Shown here in pieces: positions 49,111 to 62,820 of a DNA stretch of 64,000 nucleotides. The notes below the pieces were generated by a model. It was not told the origin of the DNA, did not search any database, and saw nothing but the letters and a program-made list of their open reading frames with translations. The stretch's first letter is position 1. Each line of letters begins with the position of its first letter. A program made the translations under genes and the position numbers. Source of the DNA: Saxidomus purpurata (Eukaryota > Mollusca > Bivalvia > Venerida > Veneridae); NCBI GenBank assembly GCA_022818135.1, contig JAFMSR010000015.1, positions 1,107,002-1,171,001 of the forward strand. Reading direction: 5' to 3'.

Positions 49111-50544
49111 GATTATAAATGCGTAATATAAGAATAAAGAATATAAAATATCAATTATACACTAAAAGATACGCTTCAACATAGAAAACACATGTGAAAC
49201 TGTATATTTACTACTAGGCATGAGAAAAGGGAGAAAAGCATTTATAATTACAGGAACGTGTTTTTTCAATATTTTGACTTTTCCCTGAAATGACACAAAA
49301 CTGACTGAAAAAGAATAGTGTACATTACCGTTTTAATCAACATGATTCTAACGACATTGAAAAGTTTATAACAAGAGGTTATTACCACGGGGTTAGTGAT
49401 ATTGGCCCCTTTACAGTTACTTATTACTCAGTTTCACTTTCCTGACTGATACACAAACAAGGCTCTATGAGGATCTTAACCTAAATGCGTCAAGTACGTT
49501 TGATTTACTTCCACGATATTTTTTTCTAATGCTAAAGCTCTGTCGAATGAAATACAACCCAAGAAAATAAATGAATTTATTTTGAAAGTTTACCTTAAGT
49601 TGCTAAATTTCTGATACAAAAACAAGTTTGTTGAAGTAAAGCATCTATAACGACAAAAGGTCATGTAAATTAGTTTCATGAATAATATATAATATGACAA
49701 CATCAAATGAAAAATGTCTGCAATTATTTCATATCGCTATTACATATATACTCAATAATTATCATTTTGACATTAGCTTCGAGCGTGAACTATCAAAAGA
49801 ACTCTTTGAAAATCTTGATAATTATACTCCGGGAAAAGTTCACAGTGATTGCTGCAAATGCTAGGGTGAGCAGTGGTACTTATTGAAATCGTATAATAAT
49901 ACGAAATAAGTCTCTTAAAACTGTTCTATAAAGAAAGGAAAATTACATATAATTTACAAAATGGAATTAATGAGCTTACATATTGGATAAATTACCGTGA
50001 GACAAACCAGTTCGTAAAAAAACATACACCGTTTTTGGCATTTACAGCTGGTAATTAGATAATATTGTTAAATTCCAGGAAATGAACAAAACTGTGAACA
50101 ATAGACTAACTCGAAAACATCGTAAACCTCAAGTTGATCTTAAGGTCGTAAGCATTTTGTCTACTAACTCAAAAACCTCGTAAGTTACGGTGTCACCGTA
50201 AGTCTCACCTTAACTTAAGGTGACAAAATCGACCCCTTAACATCATCGTAACTATAGCTAACTACTTGAGAAAGACTTTTAAATTTACTTGATCTACCTT
50301 ATAAAGACTAAGTTGTAATGTTTTCCTTTGAAGTTGCATATACGTATATAATTATGTTTTTGGTTTTACATCGAATATCAGTATATACATGTAGTTTCAC
50401 TTTTCAATTCGCAAATCAGGCAGTTAGCTTCTTTTGAAAAACCGTTTCTTGCATAAAAGTAAGTTGTGTTTGGTTTACGTGTATCTCTGGTAGCAAATGA
50501 TTTTGTCTTTAAGATCAGTGCAGATCATGATCATCATGCACATC
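49111..50544. other. Right-arm-specific segment between R1 and R2
   Basis: No partner in the left arm. Contains a near-perfect palindrome, TCACCTTAACTTAAGGTGA, at about 50206. No gene seen. Confidence 0.5.
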
Positions 50545-51405
50545 CGTGCAGTCTTTAACTTTTTAGAACCTGTTTGAATATTTTACATGCAATGTACTTG
50601 TATCTTAAAATTTGTGATGGTAACATAGTAAACCATCATATATCTGCTGTACTAAATGTACATGTAAGATATATTTAGAATTTAGATCTTTGTTGAGCTG
50701 AAAGATTATGTGAAATGCATTTGTTTCAATTCTTATCTTTACTACTATAAAGATTACAAAAAACATTTTAAATGAGAAAATATGCACTTTGCACCTCAAT
50801 AGTTAAGGCTATTGTATGGTGCATTTCTATCTTATAGTAACGTAAAGTAACGTAAAGTACACTGCTCCATATGTCAGATTTATTCACTTCATAACATGTG
50901 GAGGAGTTAATCATTTCGTAAATGTCATATATCAAATGTATTTTATAAGTTAAGCAGTTGTCGTCAATGTTGTCATTTTTCTTAATATTATGTTATAAAA
51001 ATAATCAAAATTTATCATAACAATGATAAAATCTACACTACAATATTTTTTAACGTAAGGTCATGTAAAGTACTTGGTACTCGTATGTTTTACTATGGTC
51101 AAACACAGAATTTGAATGGATAGAATTTATGTGCACAAACTGTTATTATCAAATATGATGTAATTACTAATATATCATGCGTTACCAGAGTAATAATTTA
51201 GTGTGAACTTCCTTTCTTTTGTTTTTAGATTTTAGGGGTAACGTAAATTACACCCATATATTCATGTTGCGGCACAGATTTGGCAACTGCAACAAGCAGT
51301 TTCAGAAACTACAGACCCTGGCGGTCATTTTGATATATAATACAAAATGTGGTATTGGGTGCCCCGGTCCCTCTCTCAATACTGCAATGAAGTTGCAGCA
51401 CTATT
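50545..51405 (-). repeat. Right arm of the large inverted repeat, block R2
   Basis: Inverted match to 41050-42015, with a roughly 110-bp deletion near 51000. Overlaps R1 in content (the 41350-42015 part). Confidence 0.8.
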
Positions 51406-51409
51406 TAGG

Positions 51410-52960
51410 CAATAAAAAAAATCTGAAAAGTGTTCTCTTTTCAGATAGATCACAGTCTAAGCTCCGCCTTAATTATCAGAAATACAGTACAGTGTTTTCC
51501 TATACAAATATGCAGTAGCCATGATACAAAACCGTGTTAAAGAACCATTGCAGACAGATAGGCGATCAGTATTTCACTACGGATTCGGATTCGTATTCGT
51601 TTTCAATGCCAATAAGAAAATGATTAGACAGATTTTTTGAATGTGAATAGTACTTCCAAAAATAGGATGCATGTGCTGTTGCAACCATAAAGTAAACAAA
51701 AAAGACAGTGACATTATATAGTGAACTATATTGAATGAATGAGTGAAAAGCCATGTTTGTTAATACAGTATACATGTATCTTCAAAGTCTGACTGGAATT
51801 TTGATTTTTTTTAAGGTTGACCGGAAGAAGCAATATGCCTAGAATTAATGTTGTCCGGCTTCAAGGTATGTAACCTGCAAATAGGCGGTGTTCCTCCGCG
51901 GTCAGCTATTAAGATATAGTGCCATTTCCTCCGTTTTTAAGAGACACTTTCATGGCAGATTGTCTTTTTTAATGTTCAGTCGTTAAAAGGGCCCACTGCA
52001 TGTAGTGACTTTAATCCATTACACAGGTTTCTATGACTAAATCTGAAGTGTCAGCTAAAACGAAAGTGACTTGGGGTATTCTTGCGCTTCTACTCGCAGA
52101 ATATGTTGTTTACAGAACATATTCCAGTAAATTGACCAGGACTTTCTTGCATCATGGTAAACATGGTGCTTTTGTGCTATTTTTGTTTGTATAAAGATAG
52201 ATCTTCAAAATAAGGATAGCCGTACAAGACGTGAAAGACTGAAAAACATGACAAAAGGTGGCTGTATTTAAACGATTTTATATAGAAAACAGTAGAGTCC
52301 GTATTTATAGGATTCAAACCTTCAACATCATCTGTTGATATTAGTCTTAATGGGAGACTTTAGTGAGTAAAACATATTTTACTTGTTGGATAGAGTCCAA
52401 GATCTAAGGATATCAAATATTTACAAGCATAACTTCTTCCTATCATTAATTCTTTCATGATGTGAAAGATTTACATATATTTAGGAAGTAAGTATTGAAT
52501 TTTTATTCACATCACTAGAACTTTATCGTTGTTTCCTTTAGAGGTATCCCGGTTACTATGTGTGAAATTTCTTACTTTTGTGTTTACTAAACTTACAGGT
52601 CCTGGAGTATCAGTAATCAGATACTTCGTTATAAAGAACATGCTGTCACATTCATTATTTAACCTGATTATCATATGGTTGCACTTTTAATCATATAGAA
52701 CCAACAAAGCAACGATAAAAACAGAGCAATCCAAATTAAAGGGCATTCGGGTAGTGAAAAGGGCAGACAACTGTCTCTAATTTAGTACGTGTATTTTATT
52801 CAGAGTTGTCTTTTTGTAACCATATTTTGTAAATGATATGTGTATGTGTCATATACTCTATATAATTTATAGTAAATTGAATATTACTCAAAATTCATAA
52901 GGTGTTAAATGGGTTGTTTCGATTATTTGGACATGAATAGATTCAATCGTAAAGACACAA
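51410..52960. other. Non-coding stretch, nothing recognised
   Basis: Short frames only, no repeat partner. Confidence 0.45.
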
Positions 52961-52964
52961 AGCG

Positions 52965-53210
52965 TCCGCCTCCGTGGACGAGTGGTTACATTCACTAAAA
53001 CTTTTCATAAATTGAGGGTCATGGGTTCGAGCCCTACTACCGTGCATATGTCTCTTTTTGGGAGAAAGTTTGCAGTTTCTAGTGGAGGAAAGGGTCTAGT
53101 ACTAGTTGTTCCCAAATACGATGGTTACATGGTTACAGGTAAACTGCCCAATAATCTGAAATATGACCAACCGGGGCTTTAATGTCGTACAACAACAACA
53201 ACAATAGCAA
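52965..53210 (+). mobile_element. tRNA-derived SINE (third family) with AACA tail
   Basis: The head has GTGGACGAGTGG (A box) and GGGTTCGAGCCC (B box). The body contains TTTCTAGTGGAGGAAAGGG. It ends ACAACAACAACAACAATAG. The 66-codon frame across it is fortuitous. Confidence 0.78.
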
Positions 53211-53798
53211 CAGACACAAAAACACGATGTTAAATTATGCAATGAAAATAGTTCTGTTTGCGAGAATAATTACTTATTTTTTTGAGGAAGCATTGCCGCT
53301 AACATTTTTTGGATTGAAACATTTGCTCTGTCAGGCAATATCGCATGAAATAGGTCAATAAAATACCCTTGCGTTTTCTGTCTTTCATGAATGGTTTTAT
53401 TATTTTAGTACGTAAAAAGTTCGTATCTATCGACATAATATGCTGTTACCTCCAAACTAATGTTAACTAGGAGTGTAAAGTAATTATTCTTTCCCGACCA
53501 GTGAGTACCATATTTGATAAGAAAAGTTTGTTTTCCGGATGCACATGTTACGATACGGTCTTATTCACAATTGGGGAGACAAGACAAATTTTGATGCAAA
53601 GCATCAAAGGCGCTGCGCATGTTTTTGAAACATGATTAAAGGAATCAAAGTCATTTTAGAATATCAGTAAACAACCTATCAACGGGAAAAACCAAATACA
53701 TTATGTTATATGTAACTGTTATCATAATAAGTAAAAAAAAAACACATTTACTACAGTTTAACCAAAAAATAAACGAATCATAAAACAACCTTCCGTAT
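53211..53798. other. Non-coding stretch, nothing recognised
   Basis: No gene or repeat partner seen. Confidence 0.4.
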
Positions 53799-54120
53799 AA
53801 TGGTACGATGACGCCCATTAAACAAGGCTACAGCTCGTGGTCAGTAGACGCTTTTCGACGCAGACGAAACCCACGTGATTAATTTTGTCTTTATTATTGG
53901 TCAGTTGTTAGCGATGCTTTACATAACTTTCATTGAGACCCCATGTATCGCATAGTTACAATGGTACGATGACGCCCATTAAACAAGGCTACAGCTCGTG
54001 GTCAGTAGACGCTTTTCGACGCAGACGAAACCCACGTGATTAATTTTGTCTTTATTATTGGTCAGTTGTTAGCGATGCTTTACATAACTTTCATTGAGAC
54101 CCCATGTATCGCATAGTTAG
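53799..54120 (+). repeat. 161-bp tandem duplication, two apparently identical copies
   Basis: The unit from AATGGTACGATGACGCCCAT to CCCATGTATCGCATAGTTA occurs at 53799-53959 and 53960-54120 with no difference seen except the last base at the junction. Confidence 0.9.
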
Positions 54121-56782
54121 GTGAACGGTCTTATTTATAATGCCTACATTTTACTTTAGTATGTAGTAATTAAAATGGGTTTTCATTAATTATTCACGTT
54201 GACAACATATGTATATAAACTTCAAAATGTTTAGAGATAGCAAAACAACTATCGAGACGTTTTTTCTGAACTTTGATGAATCTGGCCGTAGGGTCCGTAA
54301 ACAAAGCAATAAAAAAACCGTAACCTTCAAGTTTGTGGAAAAGTTATTAAATATTCTATGAATATGTCAAAAGTTTTGAATTAACGGTCGAAGACGTATG
54401 CATCTGGTATAGTATTGTTTGTAATCAATTAATACTATTTATTTATTCATTATAGGGAGTTTGTTCAAACATAATACATAGTTTTTAATTACAATAATAA
54501 TGTTGGCTGCTCCCTTTTCGATTATGCAACCCCATGGTACAAAATTAAAACCTATTCAATACTGGCACTGTGCTTCCGCACAGCGCCAATAAGCACTGTA
54601 AGCGAAGAGTCCCGTTCAGAGTGCCTGTGGCATTTAGCGCCTTCTTACTGCATAAAGATAAAACTCGATAGCATTTTTATTTTGAAATCTAGCTACCCAT
54701 CTCTTTTATCATACTCAAAATCGCGCCGACCATTTTTATAAAAAAAGGTCTTGTTATCTCCATCTTTCGGACATTGTTAAGCCACCATATCAGTTTATCA
54801 TTCCGATGTTTCATTGCTCAAAAACAGCAAAGTTAACCTATTTTTTTACAATGGAACCTGCTGACTTCCAATTTGGGTACTTCCATTTCCCAAATTAGGG
54901 ATATTTAAATCCTGATCAGACGACAGATCGTATGAATCGTCTGCTCCGGAGCGTAGCTGTTTGAAAAGGTAGATATTTTAACAGAGCAAAATCTTGACCT
55001 ACTTAGAAACATTCTCAGATTGTTCCGTTTCACTGCGCCTGTCTGAAAAGCTATACTGTTTGAAAAGATGTTGGAGCCACTGTTTACGTTGAAACATTCG
55101 CTATACAATACAGTAATACAGACATAAAAGACGCCGCTAAAGATTTTTCCCATTTCAATAGCACTCCGTAGTGATTGGATAATTTTTCATAAATTCATTT
55201 ATACATTGTTCTCTTCTTGAAATGCGTGTAAGCAGTATTAAATTGTTTTACAGGAGTTGCATAGACGGATTCGTTCATGATCATTTGAAATTTAAGGCAT
55301 GTCGCTAACAGAAAACAGTAACGGATATAAACAGTTTTAACTACATGTATTCATAAAATCTAGCTTTACATGCCCCAGAGGTCCCGAATGTAGAAAAATA
55401 ACGTGTCTAAGTTCAATGTTTCACAAAGCTATTCATAGACTCGGCCATGGCTCAACTTTTTTTGCATCCCAACCTCCTGGCGGCGTCGAATGACTGTCGC
55501 GTCATGTAGTCTGACGGAGAGACACTATCAACCAAAATGGCGGCTGCGAAACTACCGAATTTAAGATAGATCAACTGGTAAATTATTAAACTTCACAATA
55601 CATTATGATGCATATAACAGAGCAAACATGTATGTATAAACTTCCGTTACTGTAGCCAATCCTCATAGGACTTTCTAGAGATACGGAACTTCCGTAACTC
55701 GATCTAGACTCGGAGGCTTGAGATACGTCATGACCAAAATAGGTTGGAATGGGCGTTAACTCCTACAACAAAAGCTAGAGTTACGGTTCTCACCATTGCC
55801 TTTTTCCGTGATAATAATAAGAAATGACAAAAAAACAGGTGTGCTCACAGTTGGCCACACGATTTCAAACTATTTATGATAAAGTTAATAAAAAATATTC
55901 AATGAGCACATTCAAATATATCCAAATTGAAAAGAACGAAAAGTACATGTTGCCCGCGGTACATATTAATGTTGTTACTTTTTGATGATATACATATGAA
56001 AAGGCAGTCTACGAAGAACAAACACTTATCGGTGTCGCGTTTCTTTTTGCTGTTGCTATATGCCAGTAACAGCTGTTAGGCCATGTTTACAGTTTATGTT
56101 AGACTGGCTAAGTTAATGTTTGCGGAAGTAATTGCAGAACTGGTGAGTAGATGTTATTTTCATGAATAATAATAAATTTTGGTTTATTAAGTGAAAAATG
56201 AGTTGACGTTGTCGTGTTTTGTATATACTTCTTTACTAATAATTTCCGGTAGCGTTATTAGGTCCAAAATGTTCTGGTACTAGACCAAGATCCTTTTTTT
56301 ACATATTTTTGTGGTCCTCATATTGTATTATTGTGGTGCTTTAACTTTATGAGTCATGATTACTGTAAATAATATTCACAAATGTGACACACACATATAT
56401 ATATATATATAGTCCTAAGGTTTAAAACCCTTTAAATGCCGGATGTATATATATATACATGTATAACGCTTACAGTAGGACTGCAATACATAAACAGTTT
56501 CATGGAAAATGCGGTCAGTAGAATTTTACCAAGACATAGATTTACAGTAACGGTAGTTTGAGGTTAGAGGTCAATTGGGTGGAGTCCAACATTACACTGG
56601 GGGGCGAGAGTTATTTATTTTCGGGTCGTTTTCAATTACATATTATGAATAAACTAGTTCTGAAATAACTTTAAATTCTCACATGCAATATTTACAAGTG
56701 TGCATTGAGCGAACCAAAGCGTTGTCAGGGTCTTTTTGGGTCGATTGCTAAAATCGAGCCAATATCGGCCTTACGGCCGAAC
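54121..56782. other. Non-coding stretch with an (AT)n run
   Basis: An AT dinucleotide run lies at about 56394-56411. The 82-codon minus frame at 54905-55153 has no recognisable domain. Nothing else supported. Confidence 0.45.
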
Positions 56783-57184
56783 GCACAACATACAAACAAG
56801 TAGTTCCATATAAACAGTTGTTAGACATTATAGCGATTTCTGTTTTCAAAATTATATAGTAATAAATCTAAATAATTTAAAAACATTTCAGAATAGAATA
56901 ATATTATTTCGTTATTGTTCTTTAAATGTGTAATTAATCGTAAATACTATTAATGCGTGAACGAACGACTTGGACATACAAATTTATTAGAACTCGATTT
57001 TTACCTGTAACTCTATTGTCGTCGGACATAGAGCAGTTGGTAGAGATGCTGGAAATTAAAATTGCGCTGACTTACTGCGGCGCACGCGAGTTCGAAACCC
57101 ACCTGATACAGTTTTTCTTTTTACATTTTTCTTCTGTTTTACTTATAATTTTAAGACTTTAAACCATTTTAAATGTTTTACAGC
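56783..57184 (+). repeat. Duplicated 5'-flank of the Kv locus (copy B), part 1
   Basis: About 56783-56945 matches 11-165 (ACAAGTAGTTCYATATAA and AAAATTATATAGTAA segments). The rest to 57184 leads into the LINE insertion site. At 57022-57106 a tRNA-like pattern (GCAGTTGGTAGAGATGCTGG and GAGTTCGAAACCC) hints at a decayed SINE or tRNA remnant. Confidence 0.5.
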
Positions 57185-57200
57185 AAATAATCATAGAAAA

Positions 57201-60200
57201 TAGCTACCCCTGTTATACCTGTATTTTTTTTTCTTTGAATTTTTACTGCACGCGACAGATTGTAGACATACTGGTTTAGTTATTCTGGGTTATACATTTA
57301 GAAGTAGACCCATAACATGGATGTAAGTGAAAAGTTTTGTAATGATATGTATAAAATTTTTTGTAAAGCGTGTTTTGGAAGAAAAATAGTTGTTTACATG
57401 GATTTTAGTTCAGTATATTTAACTTATCACCATGATGTTTGAAACTATGTTTTTTTTCTCCAAGCATATTTTTTTAGTATTAGGGACCACGAGACCGTTG
57501 CGCTGCTCTTACATACACAATTCTGAGAGAGGGCGTGCAGACAGGTTCTTTATTATATGTATATGAAATATGACAGATAGTTTTACTGTTGCATCCATGA
57601 ATGTTCAAGGCCTGGGAGACAGTGGGAAGCGTAAAGATGTTTTTGATTATCTTCGCAGAAAAAACTTTAATATATACTGTATACAAGACACTCATTTTAT
57701 AGACAAACAAGTAAAATATATTAGAAGTCAGTGGGGATATGAATGTTATTTTAATAACTTTAGCTCACAGTCGAGAGGAGTGGCAATCTTAATTAACAAT
57801 AATTTTGATTTTAAGTTTAAAAGTATTGAAAAAGATGAATCAGGAAATCTGATTGTGTTTCCATGCCAAGTGAATGGCAAAGAACTTACTTTAATTAATA
57901 TATATGGGCCAAATCAAGATAAACCAGACTTTTATCAGAGTATTATAGCAAAACTGGCCTTCATTGAAAATGAATGTCTCCTGGTCGGTGACTTTAACCT
58001 TGTAATTGACCCTTATAAAGATACATATAATTATGTCAATATTAATAATCCAAATGCCAGAGATAAAGTAATACAAATGATACATGAATGTGATTTAATT
58101 GACTGTTGGAGGGAACAAAACCTGGAGAAAAAACAGTACACTTGGTTTAGAAAAAACCCTATTAAAAAAGCTAGGCTAGACTTTTTCCTAATTTCAGAAA
58201 CACTGTATACAGATATTGAAAATGTTTCTATTCTACCCGGTTACCGGACAGATCATTCTCTTATTACTTTGAGTTTAAAGCTAGGAACATTCCAGAAGGG
58301 TAGATCATACTGGAAATTTAATAACTCTTTGTTGAAGGATCCCCAGTATGTGACAGAAATAAAACATTTAATAAAAGATGTAATACTTCAGTACTGTATA
58401 GAAAATCAGAAATCAGAAATAATAGAAGGCAATATTCTCAATAGAGACATACAATTAAAAATAAATGATCAACTTTTTTTTGAAATGATATTAATGGAAA
58501 TTAGAGGTAAAAGTATTGCATATGCTTCATATAAGAAAAAAATGGAGAACACTAAAGAGCATGACTTAGTTAAAGATATAGAGCATTTGGAACATTTGAA
58601 CTCTCCAACAAATATTCAAATACTAGAAAATAAGAAAACTGAATTGACAAATATTAGAAAGAAAAAACTAGAAGGGTCACTTATAAGGTCACGTGCCAAA
58701 TGGGTTTTAGAAGGAGAAAGACCGTCTAAATATTTTTGTAACCTTGAAAATAGAAATTTTGTTTCAAAGTCTATGAATAGCTTGTATTCAAAAACAGGTC
58801 AATTATTAAAAGATCAGGACAAAATACTATCGGAAACAATGTACCATTTTAAATCATTATATAGTTTAAGGGAGACGAGAGATGAAGATTTAAACCCATT
58901 ATTAGAAAACAGTAAACTTAGAAAACTAACAGAGCTTCAGAAAGAATCTTTAGAAGGGAAACTGACACTTGAAGAAATCTTATCTAGTTTGAAAAACATG
59001 TCTAACAACTCTTCACCTGGTAGTAGTGGTTTCACTGCATCATTTTTTAAATTTTTCTGGTTAGATATTGGCATCTTCTTACTTAGGTCTATAAACTATG
59101 CATTTGATATTGGGGAATTGTCCAATACACAAAGGCAAGGAATAATTACTTGTATTCCAAAGGGTGACAAAGATAAACTGCTTCTCAAAAATTGGAGACC
59201 CATCTCACTTTTAAATGTTTCATACAAAATTGCGTCAGCCAGTATAGCAAATAGATTAAAAAAAGTTTTAAATCATATAATTAGTGAAGATCAAAATGGT
59301 TTTTTAGCAGGTAGATTTATAGGAAATAATACAAGACTTGTATATGATATAATGACTTATACAGAACACAATGATGTTCCAGCAATGCTATTACTGATTG
59401 ATTTTAAAACTGCTTTTGATTCTATTTCTTGGTCTTTCATGTATAAAGTTATAAATATTCTCAATATCGGGGATGATATAATAAAATGGATTAAAACGTT
59501 TTATAATAATATTCAATCAAGCGTTATTATCAATGGTCATATGTCTGACTGGTTTTATATACATCGGGGATGTAGAAAAGGTGACCCACTGTCTCCCTAC
59601 CTGTTCATTCTTTGTGCAGAAATTCTAGCTCTTTTAATAAAAAAAGAAAAAGACATAAACGGAATCAAAATAAATGGTATTGAGCATTTAATATCACAGT
59701 ATGCAGATGATACAACACTAATGCTAGATGGGTCAGAAAAAATCACTCAGAAAAACCATTCAAATTTTAAAATTCTATGGGGAAATTTCAGGACTGAGAG
59801 TAAATGTAGAAAAAACAAAGGCCATTTGGATTGGATCTAGAAAGGGTTGTGGAATTATAATGTGTCCAGACTTGGGTATAACATGGGAAGAAGAAAAATT
59901 TAGTCTACTAGGAATACATTTTTCAGTAGAGCTTAATAGAATGGAAGAGTTAAACTATTCAAGCAAGATAGAAGAAATAAAGCGTCTATTTATAGTATCT
60001 GGAATCAAAGAATACTTACTCCCATTGGAAAAATTACTATTATTAAATCAATGGCAATGGCAAAATTAGTACATTTATTTTTAACACTACCATTTCCTAG
60101 GGCAGAAATCATAAAAGAGTTGAATAATTTATGTTATAAGTTTCTTTGGAATAGTGGACCAGATAAAGTCAAAAGAAAAGTGATTTCACAAGATTATTTT

Positions 60201-62112
60201 TGGGGTGGCTTGAGAATGCTGGATATTGAGAAATTCATTCAGTCACTACAAATCACATGGGTTAGAAGATTAAGTAACCCTAATTTGAAATATTATACAT
60301 GTATGTTAGTAAAAGAAATTTGCCCGTTTATACAAAATTTTCAGTCATTTGGTTGCAATTTTATTGTAAAGCATTTAGATAAAGTGAAAAATGATTTCTG
60401 GAAGGGGGTTTGGAAGAATTTCATAAGCTTTTCTAAATATAAAAGCCTGAGTAAATGGGAAGAATTCCTGTGTTTACCAATTTGGCATAATGAGTATTTC
60501 AGAATTGGAGGAAAACCATTCTGTTATTCAAACTATATTGACAAGGGAGTTAACTCTGTCAATGATTTTATTAACAACAATGGGTCTCTATATTCTTTTC
60601 AAATTTTCCAAGAAATATATAATGTAAATACTAATTTCTTACAGTATCAAAGTATAATACAGTCCATAAGGTACTTCCTAGATAAATTGAATATTGTACA
60701 CAAAGCAATTAAGCTACCCAATCCTATTTACATTAACTTAACTACACATTTGATCATGTCAAATGTAAAAGGATGCAGGCAAATTTATGATAATTTTGTG
60801 CTGAGTAAGGTTTATCCAAAATGTAAAACCAAATGGGAAACAAGTCTAAATATAACTCTTCCTTTTTGGAACAAGTATAGTAGTATGGTTTTTAAGATAA
60901 CCAGAGACACAAAACTTCAGTGGTTTCAATATAAAATCATACATAGAATTCTTGGTACAAATTATTTGTTGAAGAAAATGGGGTTAAAAAATTGTGACTT
61001 ATGTTCTCTTTGTGATTCAAATGCTGAAACATTGGTTCATTTATTCTGGGAATGTAGAGAAGTTAAAACATTTTGGCACAATCTAGAAACATGGATAAAT
61101 CAAGTTTGCCCATTTGTCAATGTATCTCTCAATAAACAGATGATTATATTTGGATGTATTGACCTTCATGTAGTCATAAACAATGTGATACTAGCTGCAA
61201 AACATTATATATATCAATGCAAGATGAACTCAGTCCTACTTAATATAGCTACACTCAAGAAAAAAATTGCTTTATTGTTTCAAATTGAAAAGTTCAATGC
61301 TGTTAAAAAGCAAAGACTTGATCAATATGAAAGAACTTGGGGTATGTTTGCGGCACTTTCCAGTAGTCAGTAATACACAGACTTTAATGGTCAGGTATAG
61401 GTGGTCTCTGGTTCTCGTTGGTCTCTAATATATGTTGTTGTTTTTTTTTCCTTTCCTTAGTCTCTCTCCTTTTTCCACCTTAGAGAATAAGCTGAATTTA
61501 GTTTCTTAAATTTAGGAGATTGATTTTTTTTTCTTTCCCTGTAAGGACAAAATTGTTTCACACTAACCAACCTTGCCTTTTAATTGGTTATATTTTTCTT
61601 TTTTTTCAATTTTTTCTTCTATAATTTCTACTCCATTAAAAAAGTGTATGGCAAATAAATTTTTAGTACAAATTGATTTACACACAACGATATTTGAATA
61701 TTCTCTACATTGATGAACTATTTCTGGAATTAGATGTACATAGAATGGGTTTATAGTAAAGGAATTTTGAGTTATATAATACATAATTAACTCTTATCCT
61801 GCTATTGAGAAACGCTTCTGTCCTTCAATTCAAATTATGATTGACCATGATATACATACAGTCTGATCATGATCAGCACTGCATACTATGTATAAAGTAA
61901 GACTCTAATAAAGTAAAACTCTGTAAAGTCTATCTCGAACATCTAAGGATACAGTATTTGAATCAGTCAATTGTAGAAATGCAGCAGGATATGAGTTAAA
62001 AAAGGGTACTCCACTCATCACTCATAGTAGAATATAATCTATTGTTGAGATGTGATACACAATATCTCATCTAATTGCTGTACATGTACAATTGAAAATA
62101 AATTATAAAAAA
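57201..62112 (+). mobile_element. L1/Tx1-type LINE, complete insertion with 16-bp target duplication
   Basis: Flanked by identical AAATAATCATAGAAAA at 57185-57200 and 62113-62128. The insertion is 4.9 kb and ends in an A-rich tail. It holds an ORF2-type polyprotein: N-terminal AP-endonuclease (SMNVQGLG, IQDTHF, LVGDFNLVID, TDHSLITLSL), reverse transcriptase (NWRPISLLN, DFKTAFDSISW, GCRKGDPLSPYLF, YADDTTLML) and a C-terminal CCHC knuckle (CDLCSLCDSNAETLVHLFWEC). Two frameshifts break it, one in an A run near 59740 and one near 59995-60010, so frames 57570-59840, 59728-60069 and 60051-61373 together cover the protein. No ORF1 lies in the 370 bp before ORF2. Low decay and a perfect target duplication mean a recent insertion. 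Confidence 0.93.
57570..61373 (+). pseudogene. LINE ORF2 (endonuclease-reverse transcriptase), two frameshifts
   Basis: The coding part of the 57201-62112 element, about 1,260 codons in three register segments. The catalytic YADD is present. The endonuclease has IQDTH where many LINEs have Q-E-T-H; Asp here is also seen in some L1-like elements. Both frameshifts lie in or near short homopolymers or simple stretches and could be real mutations or read errors. Confidence 0.9.
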
Positions 62113-62239
62113 AAATAATCATAGAAAACTTCATTCATGTCAAACTTATAAGGATAATGTTAAAGACTTTATGCGCTAAGTATGGTGAGAAAAGATTGGG
62201 CATTTAAAGTGTAAATAAGATATGCCGATTAGTATTTTG

Positions 62240-62500
62240 AAAGTTGGTGCTTTAGTAAAAAAATCGGACCATAAAAGATAGTGATGGTCTTGGTAGAATT
62301 TGGCAGTGGAAGGAAGCAACTCCTGCATGCAGTGTTCTTTTCTTAAATGACTCTCCCAGTCAAATAAGAAAATCAAATTTGGAAAGTTATTATTTCATAC
62401 TGGTAGCGTGAAGAGTTTGGGATTAGGTTAAAAGCTATTATTTCCTCTACGCTTTTGTACACACATCATATTCACTGATTTTACTTGAAAAAAGCGCATA
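62240..62500 (+). repeat. Dispersed repeat (CCCAGTCAAATAAGAAAATC family), copy 3
   Basis: Contains GGTGCTTTAGTAAAAAAATC and TGACTCTCCCAGTCAAATAA. Partners at 2566-2790 and 21120-21245. Confidence 0.6.
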
Positions 62501-62820
62501 ATGTCACTTTAATAAGACATACTGTATACATATTATTCGATAACAGTAAAGTTCAGTCAGTAGTCGTGTCAGGTTTTGCTTGTACAACCAGAATTGGTTT
62601 CCTTGGGTTCTTTTTGGGCCATGCCTCAACATCAATCATCAGCAATTTCTAGAATATGTACATGTCAGTTTTGTTTGTGGGCCCGCTGTGATACTTTGTA
62701 TCACTGTTTTTCTTGTTCAGTTATTAATTTACTCTGTGTCTTCTTTGATCTTGCTCATTGTTCAGTTTTTGCCTACAATTTAGGATAGGAATTTATTTTG
62801 TATTATTGACACAATACACT

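Larger units (their letters stand above)
41050..51405. mobile_element. Large inverted-repeat structure (~10.4 kb), candidate long-TIR element
   Basis: The left arm 41050-43016 reappears inverted on the right as two blocks, 47532-49110 and 50545-51405, which overlap in content and are separated by about 1.4 kb unique to the right side. TGCTGCAAC is at both outer ends and ACTATCCCACAAC at both inner ends. Arms are full of TTTACGTTAC / GTAACGTAAA motifs. The centre holds a later LINE insertion (43690-46722) and a small internal inverted repeat (46745-46816 against 47050-47125). No transposase frame is seen, so either a non-autonomous long-TIR element or an inverted segmental duplication. Confidence 0.7.

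Noticed and set aside
41050..51405. Maverick/Polinton-type large DNA element
   Set aside because: No integrase, DNA polymerase B or capsid-like frames; the only coding content is a later LINE insertion.
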